Assembly (NCBI GenBank): GCA_035601835.1
Contig: DATNNM010000007.1
Span: 1-64,000 of the forward strand
Reading direction: 5' to 3'
Source of the DNA: Candidatus Tumulicola sp.
GTDB lineage: Bacteria; Vulcanimicrobiota; Vulcanimicrobiia; Eremiobacterales; Eremiobacteraceae
Length of the DNA stretch: 64,000 nt
The position numbers and the translations under genes are program-made. The notes beneath the pieces were generated by a model. That model did not search any database. It was not told the DNA's origin and worked only from the letters and a program-made list of their open reading frames with translations. This document shows, piece after piece, positions 8,287 to 16,854 of the stretch. The first letter of the stretch is position 1. Each line of letters begins with the position of its first letter.

Positions 8287-10642
8287 AAAGTTCCTGGAGC
8301 GGCGACAGCCAGGCCTCGCACAATGCGGCGAGCCCCACGTCACAGCTGCCTTTGACGCTCAAGCCGCTGCCGCCCGTTCTTCCCACAAGCACCGGTTCGG
8401 CAGCGTTTTCCTTGCATGTCTCGTGGAAGGCTTTGAGCCGTTCGTCAGCGACCTCGACCACGAAACCACCGGCTTCGCCGAAGAGCGCAGCGTGCTCTCC
8501 GCACTGCGCCCATTCGCTCGTCGCGCGCAGACGAGCGCCGATCGCTCCATCGGCGTCGCCGCCGAGACACATCTCGGCGACGCACGCCAGCAGTCCGCCG
8601 TCAGAGATGTCATGCGCGGCGCTGGCGATCCCGCGCTGCACGCACCGGACGACCGTCTTGATGGACGCCACGGCCTCGCGATAATCGATGGCGGGGAGCG
8701 CTGAGTCCGCGATGCCCATCAAGGCTGCATAGACGGAACCGCCGAGTCGACTGGTGCGCGGGCCGAGCAGAAAGAGATTGCGTTCGGCCGCCGTGAGCTG
8801 CATGGTCGCGATGCGCCTGACATCGTCGACGCGGCCGATGCACGCCACGATCGCCGACGGCGAGATCGCGCGACCGCTCGCAGCCTCATTATACAAACTG
8901 ACGTTGCCGCTGACGAACGGCAGGGGTTCTCCGGGGGCGCCCAGCTGCAGGGCAAGCGCCGCTTCTGCGAGCCCGTCCACCCCTTGGACGAGCTGGTCGT
9001 AAGCGAGCGGGTCCTCAGGATTTCCGTAGTTGAGACAATCGGTCAGGCCGATCGGCTGCGCGCCGACCGCCGCCACGTTGCGCGCCGACTCCACCACGGC
9101 ATGTGCCGCCGCGAGACTCGCGTCGATTACGCCGTAGCGCGGATTGCCATCCACCGAGAGCGCGATGCCGGCGCGCGCTCCTCGCTTGATGAGGAACACG
9201 CCCGCGTCCGCATATCCGGAAGGGATGACGGTTGCGCCGCGCACCACCATGTCGTAGTGCTCGATCAGCGGCCGCCGGCTGCAGACGTCGAGGTGGGAGA
9301 GAACGCGGAGGAGGATAGCTCTCGTGTCCGAGCTGGCGCTCGGAACGCTACACCCGAGCTGCGCTCGGGTCGCTACATTCACCGAAGAGGCGACCTTGCG
9401 GTCCGGGGTGGGGACGGGGCCGGTGAGGACGTCGATCGGCAGGTCCATCACCGTAGCCCCGGCGGACTTCACCACATAGCGCTTCTCGCGCGTCACGGTG
9501 CCGATGACCGCCGCCTGCGCGCCGGCGGCCACTTCCGGCAACGTGAAGCGCTTGTTGTAGATAGAGAGCAGCGTCGGCGTGAACGAGGGCGGCACGGCCC
9601 ACAGCATGCGCTCCTGCGTTTCGGCGCACGCGATCACGAACGGCGGCAAGCCCCGGACTGCTTGTGGCACCTTTTCGATGTCGATCGCGGCGCCGAAGCC
9701 GCCGGCGCTGCACAGTTCGCTCGAACTGCCCATGATGCCGCCGGCGCCAAGATCCTTGAACCCGACCGAGAGCTTGCGTTCCGCGACTTCTCGAAACGCC
9801 GCGTACGTGCCGCGCATGATCACGTTCTTCAAGAATGGGTCGGGGACCTGAACCGCGCTTTTGTCGGCTTGCGCTTGAGCAGCGTCCAGGATCAGCGACG
9901 CAAAGGCTGCGCCGCCGAAGCCTGACCCATCGGTGGCCTTGCCGACCAGCACGAGATCGTAGCCGGCGCCGTCGGACGGCACCCTGCTGTGAATGATGCG
10001 ATCGGCGCGCACGATGCCGAGCGCGACCACGTTCACCAAACAATTCTCGGTGAAGGATTCGTGGAAGTAGACGTCACCGGCGATGTTGGGCACGCCCACC
10101 GCGTTGCCATACGCCGCGATGCCGTCCACCGCCGCCGCCGCCACGTATGCGGCGTGGGTGCCGAGCGCAGGCGGACCGAAGCGCAGCGGATCGGCGCTGA
10201 CGACCACTTCAGCGCCCATGCACAGCACGTCGCGCAAAATGCCGCCGATGCCGGTCGCCGCGCCTTCGAAGGGAACGACCTGCGATGGATGATTGTGGCT
10301 CTCGTGCGCCACCGCCACGCCGTATTCGACACCCTCGATCGTCGCCGCGCGAAGGATGCCTGCGTCCTCGCCGACGCCGACGAGCACGTCGCGACTTTTG
10401 GTCGGCAACTTCTTCAAGAGCGGCCGGCTGCTCTTGTACGAGCAGTGCTCGCTCCACTGGATCGCAAACGCGTGCGCCTCGGCGCGCGTCGGATTGCGGC
10501 CGATGCGCTCGGCGATGGCGCGTAGTTCCGCCGCGCTAAGCGCGAGCGCCTCGCGACGAGCGAGGCGCACGAGTTCGTCGTCGCCGCAACCCGCTATCGA
10601 AAGCGCTTCTGCGGCGTGTTCGAGCTGCGCGGCGCCGGTCAC
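8279..10642 (-). CDS. purL: FGAM synthase large subunit PurL (small-form), with in-frame repeat insert
   Basis: 787 residues. ATP-dependent conversion of FGAR to FGAM using ammonia from PurQ. GTG start at 10642 overlaps the stop of the upstream purC-purE gene (GTGA). Motifs: IQWSEHCSYKSSRPLL, GVEYGVAVAHESHNHPS, LGAGGIMGSSSELC and SAAHDISDGGLLACVAEM. The length fits the small PurL (about 730-750) plus extra sequence: residues about 420-438 (VATRAQLGCSVPSASS) are encoded by the repeat at 9332-9379, in the linker before the second AIRS-like half. It contains two GC-rich hairpins but no stop. Confidence 0.96.
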   Translation of the reverse strand: MTGAAQLEHAAEALSIAGCGDDELVRLARREALALSAAELRAIAERIGRNPTRAEAHAFAIQWSEHCSYKSSRPLLKKLPTKSRDVLVGVGEDAGILRAATIEGVEYGVAVAHESHNHPSQVVPFEGAATGIGGILRDVLCMGAEVVVSADPLRFGPPALGTHAAYVAAAAVDGIAAYGNAVGVPNIAGDVYFHESFTENCLVNVVALGIVRADRIIHSRVPSDGAGYDLVLVGKATDGSGFGGAAFASLILDAAQAQADKSAVQVPDPFLKNVIMRGTYAAFREVAERKLSVGFKDLGAGGIMGSSSELCSAGGFGAAIDIEKVPQAVRGLPPFVIACAETQERMLWAVPPSFTPTLLSIYNKRFTLPEVAAGAQAAVIGTVTREKRYVVKSAGATVMDLPIDVLTGPVPTPDRKVASSVNVATRAQLGCSVPSASSDTRAILLRVLSHLDVCSRRPLIEHYDMVVRGATVIPSGYADAGVFLIKRGARAGIALSVDGNPRYGVIDASLAAAHAVVESARNVAAVGAQPIGLTDCLNYGNPEDPLAYDQLVQGVDGLAEAALALQLGAPGEPLPFVSGNVSLYNEAASGRAISPSAIVACIGRVDDVRRIATMQLTAAERNLFLLGPRTSRLGGSVYAALMGIADSALPAIDYREAVASIKTVVRCVQRGIASAAHDISDGGLLACVAEMCLGGDADGAIGARLRATSEWAQCGEHAALFGEAGGFVVEVADERLKAFHETCKENAAEPVLVGRTGGSGLSVKGSCDVGLAALCEAWLSPLQELYA
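9332..9379 (-). repeat. GC-rich double hairpin inserted in frame in purL
   Basis: Read on the minus strand this is TGTAGCGACCCGAGCGCAGC followed by TCGGGTGTAGCG and TTCCGAGCGCCAGCT. It holds two stem-loops of the CCGAGC/GCTCGG type. The part TGTAGCGTTCCGAGCGCCA is shared with both direct repeats flanking the hairpins in the guaA-purD gap (2516-2536, 2631-2651). It is translated as part of PurL. Confidence 0.75.
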
Positions 10643-11913
10643 GCGCCCGTCTTGCCGTTCGGCGGCGGCGCGTTCAGGCGGGCATCGGCTTCCAGAACGT
10701 TGGATCGCGAGCGGTACTGCGAAACGAGAACCCGGCCGAACAAGACCGTGTCGTCAACGGCCAAGATCTTGGCGGCGGCGAGCGCGGCGTTTTCGGGCTC
10801 GAGCACGACCGCGCTGGCGACGCCGGAGGGCAAGTGCAAGCTCGAAAGGATCTCCATGCCCGCCCAGTTCGAGCCGAGCACGGGGCATGCGATGACCGGA
10901 TTGGCGGTCGCGGCGTCCACGAAGGCAGACAGCGCGTTGCTGCGGCCCGCGATCGTCACGTACACCACGCGCCCCAGCATGTTGTCCATCTGCTGGATGA
11001 GGCTGAGGGCGTACTGCGGCGTCTTGTGCGCCGACGCCACGTGCCGGCGGGTCGGGACTCCGAACATCGAGAGCGCTTTTGCGATCCGCTCGGCATGCGC
11101 CGCATCGGCGGCGGAACCCATCATGATGCAGACCATGCCGCCCGAAGATTTTTGGAATCTGCCCACGCGCTCGGCGACTTCTTCGTATTTCGCCCTGATC
11201 GTCTCGAGATCGCCGGCCGAAGGGGTCGAGAGATTGCGATAGATCTGCTTGTCGAGCATCAGCGCCTGGTCGCCGCCGGGCCATACGCGCCACGAGTCGT
11301 TGTCGATGACGTCGGCGAGCAGGATCTCGGTGGTGCCGTCGGGATTCTTCACGCGGCCGAACTCGACTTTGAGGTCGACGAGCAGCACGCTTTGCTGCCG
11401 CCACGCATGCGCGAGGATGTCGAACACCAGGCGCGCGATGTCGCTCATCTGCGCGAGTTCCGCCGGCGTGGCCAGATTCTCGTCGATGACCTGCTCGGCG
11501 GTGTATTGCGGGTCGTGACGCGCGTCATCTTTGAAGAAATACTCGACCAGGCGCGGCGCGAGCACGCTGCCCGACTTCACGCCGGGATTGCGCTTCAAGT
11601 ACGATCCGGCTGCGACCCCGCGCACCACGACTTCGATCGGGATCATCTCGCAGCGGCGCACGATCATCTCGTTGCCGTCGGCGTCCTCGCCGCCCGCGAG
11701 GTAGTGAGTCGGCAGCCCGCACGCGTTGAGCAGCCGGAAGATGCGCGACGTGGTCAGGGCGGCAAGCCTGCCCTTGCCGGCGATGACATTGCGTTTGGCG
11801 CCGTCACCCGCCGTGATCTGATCTTGCTGCGCGACGATCACCGATCCGGATTCTTCCGGATGCTGGTACAGTATCTTGGTCTTGCCGCGCGCGACCTCAG
11901 GTCCTTTGTTCAT
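10639..11913 (-). CDS. Bifunctional SAICAR synthetase / class II AIR carboxylase (PAICS-like PurC-PurE fusion)
   Basis: 424 residues from ATG at 11913 (MNKGPEVARGKTKILY); an open frame further upstream is only purB sequence. Residues 1-245 are PurC: GKTKILY, ITAGDGAKRN, PIEVVVRGVAAGSYLKR, LVDLKVEFGR, LADVIDNDSWRVWP. Residues 255-410 are PurE: VCIMMGSAADAAHAERIAKA, SAHKTPQYAL, AGRSNALSAFVDA and NPVIACP. AGRSN in place of the class I AGGAAHLPG marks the class II AIR carboxylase, which needs no ATP or PurK; the same order and type are known from animal PAICS. It catalyses AIR to CAIR to SAICAR. It ends in a GTGA overlap with purL. Confidence 0.93.
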   Translation of the reverse strand: MNKGPEVARGKTKILYQHPEESGSVIVAQQDQITAGDGAKRNVIAGKGRLAALTTSRIFRLLNACGLPTHYLAGGEDADGNEMIVRRCEMIPIEVVVRGVAAGSYLKRNPGVKSGSVLAPRLVEYFFKDDARHDPQYTAEQVIDENLATPAELAQMSDIARLVFDILAHAWRQQSVLLVDLKVEFGRVKNPDGTTEILLADVIDNDSWRVWPGGDQALMLDKQIYRNLSTPSAGDLETIRAKYEEVAERVGRFQKSSGGMVCIMMGSAADAAHAERIAKALSMFGVPTRRHVASAHKTPQYALSLIQQMDNMLGRVVYVTIAGRSNALSAFVDAATANPVIACPVLGSNWAGMEILSSLHLPSGVASAVVLEPENAALAAAKILAVDDTVLFGRVLVSQYRSRSNVLEADARLNAPPPNGKTGA

Positions 11914-11924
11914 CGCTATCCTTT

Positions 11925-11976
11925 CCGGGGCTAAAGCCCCGGCACTACATTTCCCAGCCCCGGCACTACATTTCCG
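11925..11976 (-). repeat. Hairpin element with a 21-base tandem duplication at the purB stop
   Basis: CCGGGGCTAAAGCCCCGG at 11925-11942 is the hairpin. The flank AGCCCCGGCACTACATTTCC is repeated in tandem at 11935-11955 and 11956-11976. On the purB strand the unit reads ATGTAGTGCCGGGGCTTTAG; the TAG of the loop is the purB stop codon and the two tandem copies encode the C-terminal GNVVPGL-GNVVPGL. Confidence 0.85.
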
Positions 11977-13382
11977 AGCGTGGCGTCGGCCGGCGCTTTT
12001 TCCAGCGTTCGCACCTTCGCCGCGAACTCGCGCGCTTTCGAGGCTGCGAACCCCGTGTGGCGGGTGGCGTCCATCAACCGCTTCAGCTCGTCCGCGCCGA
12101 CGTGCTTGGCGAACTCCGGGTCGCGAGCGAGCATCTCCTCGAGCGGGTTCTTCTCGGTCTTCTCCAGCGCGTCCCACGCGCGCATGCAAGCCTCGCGCAG
12201 CCGTTCGTGCAGCGCCTGGCGGTCGCCGCCTTTCTTGACGGCCTCCATCAGCAACGCTTCGGTCCCGGCGAAGGGCCCGAACTTCTCGAGGTTCGCGCGG
12301 ATGCGGGTCTGGTCGACGCGCAGGCCCGCGATCACTTTTCGCACGAGCGAGACGATCTCGTCCGCCGTCAAGAACGTCTCGGCGATGGCCGAGCGCCTGT
12401 TGGCGGAGTCATCCAGCGTGCGTTCCAGCAGGTTGTCCGCGGCGTTGTGCCACATCACGTCGACGTTTGCGGCGATGATGCGAGCCAAGGAACAGATCCG
12501 CTCGCACATGATGGGGTTGCGTTTGAAGGGCATGGCCGACGAGCCCACTTGCTTGCTGCCGAACGGCTCGCCCAATTCTCCGAATGGGCTGCTCGCCAAC
12601 ACGCGCACGTCGAACGCGAACTTGCTGCAGGAAGCGGCCAAGGCCGCGACGTTGGCGACCACCACGTAGTCCAGGCGGCGCGGATAGGTTTGGCCGGTGA
12701 TCATCACCGCTCGCAATCCGAAGGCTTCGAGGACTTCGCGTTCGAGCTGCTCGTGCGTCACGGCGGTGCCTTCGAGCAGGCGCTCGAAGGATGCCGCGGT
12801 TCCGACCGCGCCGCGCAGGCCCTTGCTCGGCAGCCACGCGGCCAGGCATTTGAGATTCTCGTAATCGAAATACAGATCGTGCGCCCACATGCTCATGCGA
12901 TAGCCGAGCGTGGTGGGCTCCGCGGCTTGCAGGTGCGTGTATGCCATGCAGGTCAGGTCCGCGAATTGATCGATTTTGACCGCGAACGCATCCAGCGCTT
13001 CGCGCACGCCGGCGCACAGCATCGAGAGGGCGAGGCGCATGCGCGCCGTGTCGACGTTGTCTTCGATGTCCATCGACGTCGCGCCGAGGTGCAGCTTGCG
13101 GCCCCCGACCGTCGCCTGGCCCGCGTACACGCGCAGTTCGGCCATCAGGTCGTGGTGGATCTCTTTCTCGATGGCGTCGGCGGCTGCGATGTCGACCGCG
13201 TCCACGTAGCGGCGCAGATCGGCGAGCTCCGCCTCGGAGACCAATCCGGCTTTAGACTGCGCCTGCGCGAGAGCGAGCCACATGCGCCGCCACATGCGCC
13301 GTTTGGTCTCCTCGGAGAACAGCGCGCGCATGGCGGGACTGCCGTATCGCCAAGAAAACGGTGATGAATAGCTGGAGGTCAT
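11931..13382 (-). CDS. purB: Adenylosuccinate lyase PurB
   Basis: 483 residues, normal plus a short tail. Fumarase/aspartase superfamily; cleaves SAICAR to AICAR and adenylosuccinate to AMP. Signature VGSSAMPFKRNPIMCER near residue 285, catalytic His region CMAYTHLQAAEPTTLGYR near residue 150, and GATSMDIEDN near residue 99. ATG at 13382. The last 14 residues, a doubled GNVVPGL, come from a tandem repeat element and are not expected in the family. It starts the purine cluster, 45 bases after holA. Confidence 0.96.
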   Translation of the reverse strand: MTSSYSSPFSWRYGSPAMRALFSEETKRRMWRRMWLALAQAQSKAGLVSEAELADLRRYVDAVDIAAADAIEKEIHHDLMAELRVYAGQATVGGRKLHLGATSMDIEDNVDTARMRLALSMLCAGVREALDAFAVKIDQFADLTCMAYTHLQAAEPTTLGYRMSMWAHDLYFDYENLKCLAAWLPSKGLRGAVGTAASFERLLEGTAVTHEQLEREVLEAFGLRAVMITGQTYPRRLDYVVVANVAALAASCSKFAFDVRVLASSPFGELGEPFGSKQVGSSAMPFKRNPIMCERICSLARIIAANVDVMWHNAADNLLERTLDDSANRRSAIAETFLTADEIVSLVRKVIAGLRVDQTRIRANLEKFGPFAGTEALLMEAVKKGGDRQALHERLREACMRAWDALEKTEKNPLEEMLARDPEFAKHVGADELKRLMDATRHTGFAASKAREFAAKVRTLEKAPADATLGNVVPGLGNVVPGL

Positions 13383-13427
13383 CGGTGTGATTTTCTTTCG
13401 GCGCGGGCGGTTCGCCGGCCTCTCACA

Positions 13428-14453
13428 TCACTTCTTGCTGGTGAGGCGGACGATCACTTCGTCCAGCGCTTGATCGGCTTGGCGGCGTCCGGTCAGCGAT
13501 CGCTCCAGCGCCGCCATCGTGACGTCTACGCGTTCTTTGAGCTCCTTTGCCGACAAGTCGCGGCACGCGCCGAGCATGTTCTTGATGCGCCAGAAGTTCT
13601 GGCCCGTCGCCGCTGCATACGCGTCGGCGCGGGATCCGTTGCGCAGCTCCCACACGATTTGCGCGTCCGCGGCGAGCCAGATGAGCGGACCGACGGCGTC
13701 GCTAGGACCGGAGACGATTTCGTGCGCCAGTCTGAGCGCCCGCTCGGTGTCGCCCGCGTTGACCGCCCCGCCAAGATCCCAAAATTTGACGTCGCTGCTG
13801 GGCAGCGCGTACTCGCGCACGTCGTCGAGCCGGATCCGTTTGAGCGAAAGCGCGAGGCGGTCGAGCACGTTCTTGATCTCGGTCGCATTTTCCATCGAGG
13901 CGAGCGCGGTGACCGCGCCTGCGTCCACCTTCACGCCAAGCTCCGCGGCGCGCATCTCGACATATCTCGCGGAGGCCGCCGCGTTCAGCGTGCAGTCCAC
14001 GAACAGCGACGCCGGCGTCGCTTTGGCGAAGGCTGCGGCTTCGTCCATCGGCTTGCGCCCCTGCGGTCGCGCCGGCTTTCCCGCATGGTCGATCAACAGC
14101 AGGGCGGATTCCGGCACGTCCGTCGCCGCCTCGACGATCTCGTCGCGTTCTTCCTTCTTAAGATCGATAGTGCCCCGCACCACCACGACGCGCCGCTGCG
14201 CCAGGAAGGGCAACGCGGCGATCTTCTCGATGATCGACCCGGCGCTGGTGCCGGCGCTTGCATCCACGACGTCGAGGTTGAGGGCGCGCAGCGATTCGTC
14301 GGGCAGGGCCGCGGCGATGACGAGGCGCACCACGTCGTCCGCGAGCATGTGCTCTTTGCCCGCGACGACTACCAGCGGTGGAACGGGCACGTCGCGAGCA
14401 GCGACGAAATCCAGATAGCCGACTTTGGACGGGGCTTTTTTCGCCGGCGTCAC
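13428..14453 (-). CDS. holA: DNA polymerase III delta subunit HolA
   Basis: 341 residues, the usual size. The clamp-loader delta subunit opens the beta ring during loading. Features: VVAGKEHMLADDVVRLVIAA near the N-terminus (the usual G-x-E/D-x-F/M-L pattern), RRVVVVRG near residue 85, a long linker, and a C-terminal helical collar domain with AHEIVSGPSDAVGPLIWL and FWRIKNMLGACRDLS. ATG at 14453 overlaps the end of mtnA by 4 bases, so the two are probably translated together. The next gene downstream is purB. Confidence 0.88.
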   Translation of the reverse strand: MTPAKKAPSKVGYLDFVAARDVPVPPLVVVAGKEHMLADDVVRLVIAAALPDESLRALNLDVVDASAGTSAGSIIEKIAALPFLAQRRVVVVRGTIDLKKEERDEIVEAATDVPESALLLIDHAGKPARPQGRKPMDEAAAFAKATPASLFVDCTLNAAASARYVEMRAAELGVKVDAGAVTALASMENATEIKNVLDRLALSLKRIRLDDVREYALPSSDVKFWDLGGAVNAGDTERALRLAHEIVSGPSDAVGPLIWLAADAQIVWELRNGSRADAYAAATGQNFWRIKNMLGACRDLSAKELKERVDVTMAALERSLTGRRQADQALDEVIVRLTSKK

Positions 14454-15529
14454 TGCGAAGCACCGGCGCGCACCGGCGTCTGCTGCAGCATCGCGGCGAT
14501 CGAGTCTTCGTACGGCGACCGCAAGACGCCGAATTCCGTGACGATCGCTTCGATATGAGAGGCCGGCGTGATGTCGAACGCGGGATTGGCGGCCCGCGCG
14601 CCTTCCGGCGCGACGCGCACGCCGCCGACCTCAAGCACCTCGCGCGGATCGCGCTCTTCGATCTTGATGGCCGTGCCGTTTTCGATGCCGGGATCGAACG
14701 TCGAACGCGGCGCCGCGACAATGAACGGCACGCGATGAGCGCGCGCTAGGATCGCCAAGGCATACGTGCCGATCTTGTTGGCCACGTCCCCGTTGCGCGC
14801 GATGCGGTCCGCGCCGACGAGCACGGTGCCGATCTCGCCGCGCGCGAGGAAGTGCGCCGCGGCGGAATCCGTGATCAGAGTATAGGGAATGCCGTCCGCC
14901 GCCAACTCGTAGGTCGTGAGGCGCGCGCCTTGGAGCAGAGGCCTGGTCTCGCCGACGAACACCCTGCCGATCTTGCCGGCGCGCCAGGCCGAGCGCACGA
15001 TGCCAAGCGCTGTGCCGTACCCGCCGGTCGCGAAGTCGCCGGTATTGCAATGGGTGAGCACGTTGATGCCGGCGGGCAACAGCGCCGCGCCCGCATCGCC
15101 GATCCTCCGGCATGTCGCCACGTCATCTTCGTGCAGGGCGCGCGCCGCGATCTGCAGGGCGAGCGCGGCCTGCACCGGCGATTCTCCGGCGTTGATGCGC
15201 CGCTTCGCCTCGTTCAGCATTTCAGTGACGGCCCAGGAAAGGTTCACCGCCGTTGGCCGGGCGCTCGCAAGGCGCTCCGCGGCGCCTGCGATCTGCTGCA
15301 GGAATTGATTGGAATCCGTCGCCGCGGCGGCCGCGATGAGCGCGGCGATGGCCATGCCGTACGCGCCGGCGATGCCGATGGCGGGCGCGCCGCGGACCTT
15401 CATCGCAGCGATGGCCTGCGCCACGTCGTCCGGGGCGCGCAGCTCGAGCAGCTCGAGCGAGCCCGGCAGCTTGCTTTGATCGATGATGCGGAGCACGCCG
15501 GAGTCATACGCGATGTGCGCCGGATTCAC
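14450..15529 (-). CDS. mtnA: S-methyl-5-thioribose-1-phosphate isomerase MtnA
   Basis: 359 residues. Methionine salvage: isomerises 5-methylthioribose 1-phosphate to 5-methylthioribulose 1-phosphate. Motifs: MKVRGAPAIGIAGAYGMAIA, NVLTHCNTGDFATGGYGTAL with the catalytic Cys, ETRPLLQGARLTTYELAADG, VLVGADRIARNGDVANKIGT with the catalytic Asp, and TPASHIEAIVTEFGV. No other methionine-salvage gene is beside it. The start at 15529 overlaps the aminotransferase stop by 4 bases, and the 3-prime end overlaps holA. Confidence 0.96.
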   Translation of the reverse strand: MNPAHIAYDSGVLRIIDQSKLPGSLELLELRAPDDVAQAIAAMKVRGAPAIGIAGAYGMAIAALIAAAAATDSNQFLQQIAGAAERLASARPTAVNLSWAVTEMLNEAKRRINAGESPVQAALALQIAARALHEDDVATCRRIGDAGAALLPAGINVLTHCNTGDFATGGYGTALGIVRSAWRAGKIGRVFVGETRPLLQGARLTTYELAADGIPYTLITDSAAAHFLARGEIGTVLVGADRIARNGDVANKIGTYALAILARAHRVPFIVAAPRSTFDPGIENGTAIKIEERDPREVLEVGGVRVAPEGARAANPAFDITPASHIEAIVTEFGVLRSPYEDSIAAMLQQTPVRAGASQ

Positions 15530-16839
15530 GCGCGCGCGAACTCCTTGCTTGCGTCTGCGAGTGCGGCGTCGATGATGACCGCGGCTTCATCGACTTGCCC
15601 CGCGGTGATCACAAGCGACGGCTGGATGCGCAGCGTATTGCCGTACAGACCGCCGCGCCCTATGAGCAAGCCGCGCTCCTTGCACGCTTCGAGCACGCGC
15701 TCGGCGGCTTGTGCCGACGGCTCTTTGCTCGCGCGATTCTCCACCAGTTCGATGCCGATCATCAGACCGCGGCCGCGCACCTCGCCGACGATGGCGTGGC
15801 GTTGCGCGGATTCGCGAAGCCGCGACATGAGGCGATCGCCCATGGCGCCCGCATTGGCGGTCAATCGCTCTTCTTCAATGACTTCGAGCGTCGCCACGGC
15901 GGCCCGCGCGGCGACCGGATTTCCGCCGAAAGTGTTGATGTGCGGGCCTTGATATGCGTCGGCGATCTCGCGCCGCGCGATGACCACCGAGATCGGCATG
16001 CCGTTGGCCAGGCCCTTGGCGGAAGTGACGATATCGGGCGTCACGCCCCAATCGGAGATGCCGAACAGATTCTTGCCCAGCCGGCCCCACGCGGTCTGGA
16101 CCTCATCGGCGATGAACAGAATACCATAGCGGTCGAGGATCTGCTTGACGAGCCCGTAGTATTCCGGCGGCGGCGTGATGATGCCGCCGAGTCCTTGGAT
16201 CGTTTCGGCGTAGAACGCAGCGACGTTTCCCGAGGTCGCCGTCTTGATGACCGTTTCAACCGCCTTCGCGCAGGCGACCTCGCATGACGGATAGGTCAGA
16301 CCCAGCGGGCAGCGATAGCAGTAGGCGTTCGGCGCGAACGCCACGTTCGAGGGCTCCGCGCCCCAGTTGCGCCAGGTCGAGAGCCCGCTCACGCCGACCG
16401 TCCATGCCGAACGGCCGTGGTAGGCGTGCGCCAGCGATATGAACTCGCTGCGCTTCGTGAAGTGGCGCGCGAGCACGGCCGCCAATTCGTTCGCCTCCGT
16501 GCCCGAGTTGCCGACGAACACTTTGTCGAGCCCCGGCGGGGACATCGCCGCGAGCTTGTCGGCGAGGTCGAGCACCGGCTCGTTGAGGTACAGCGTCGAG
16601 GTGTGCACGATCTTGTCCACCTGATCGTGCACGGCGGCTTTCACCTTCGGGTGATTGTGGCCCGCGACCAGCACCGCGATGCCGGCGAAGAAGTCGAGAT
16701 AGCGGCGGCCCTCGTCGTCGACGACGTATGCGCCGTCGCCCTGCACGAGGGTGAGCGGTTCGCTGTAATATGTCTTGGCGCAAGCCATCAGGTGGGTGGA
16801 CTTGCGCGCTGCGTTGCGATTCGTGGTTGCGCGTGCCAT
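15526..16839 (-). CDS. Class III PLP aminotransferase (AGXT2 / GABA aminotransferase-like)
   Basis: 437 residues. Fold-type I ornithine/4-aminobutyrate-type aminotransferase. PLP site TSAKGLANGMPISVVIA with the Schiff-base lysine near residue 274; IADEVQTAWGRLGKN supplies the cofactor-binding Asp; FVGNSGTEANELA and AYHGRSAWTVGVSG bind the phosphate and ring. FGGNPVAARAAVATLEVIEE and GLLIGRGGLYGNTLRIQPS are close to alanine-glyoxylate aminotransferase 2 and related enzymes. The substrate cannot be fixed from sequence. It overlaps mtnA by 4 bases; a role near methionine salvage is possible but unproven. Confidence 0.9.
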   Translation of the reverse strand: MARATTNRNAARKSTHLMACAKTYYSEPLTLVQGDGAYVVDDEGRRYLDFFAGIAVLVAGHNHPKVKAAVHDQVDKIVHTSTLYLNEPVLDLADKLAAMSPPGLDKVFVGNSGTEANELAAVLARHFTKRSEFISLAHAYHGRSAWTVGVSGLSTWRNWGAEPSNVAFAPNAYCYRCPLGLTYPSCEVACAKAVETVIKTATSGNVAAFYAETIQGLGGIITPPPEYYGLVKQILDRYGILFIADEVQTAWGRLGKNLFGISDWGVTPDIVTSAKGLANGMPISVVIARREIADAYQGPHINTFGGNPVAARAAVATLEVIEEERLTANAGAMGDRLMSRLRESAQRHAIVGEVRGRGLMIGIELVENRASKEPSAQAAERVLEACKERGLLIGRGGLYGNTLRIQPSLVITAGQVDEAAVIIDAALADASKEFARA

Positions 16840-16854
16840 GAACGCCTCTATTCG

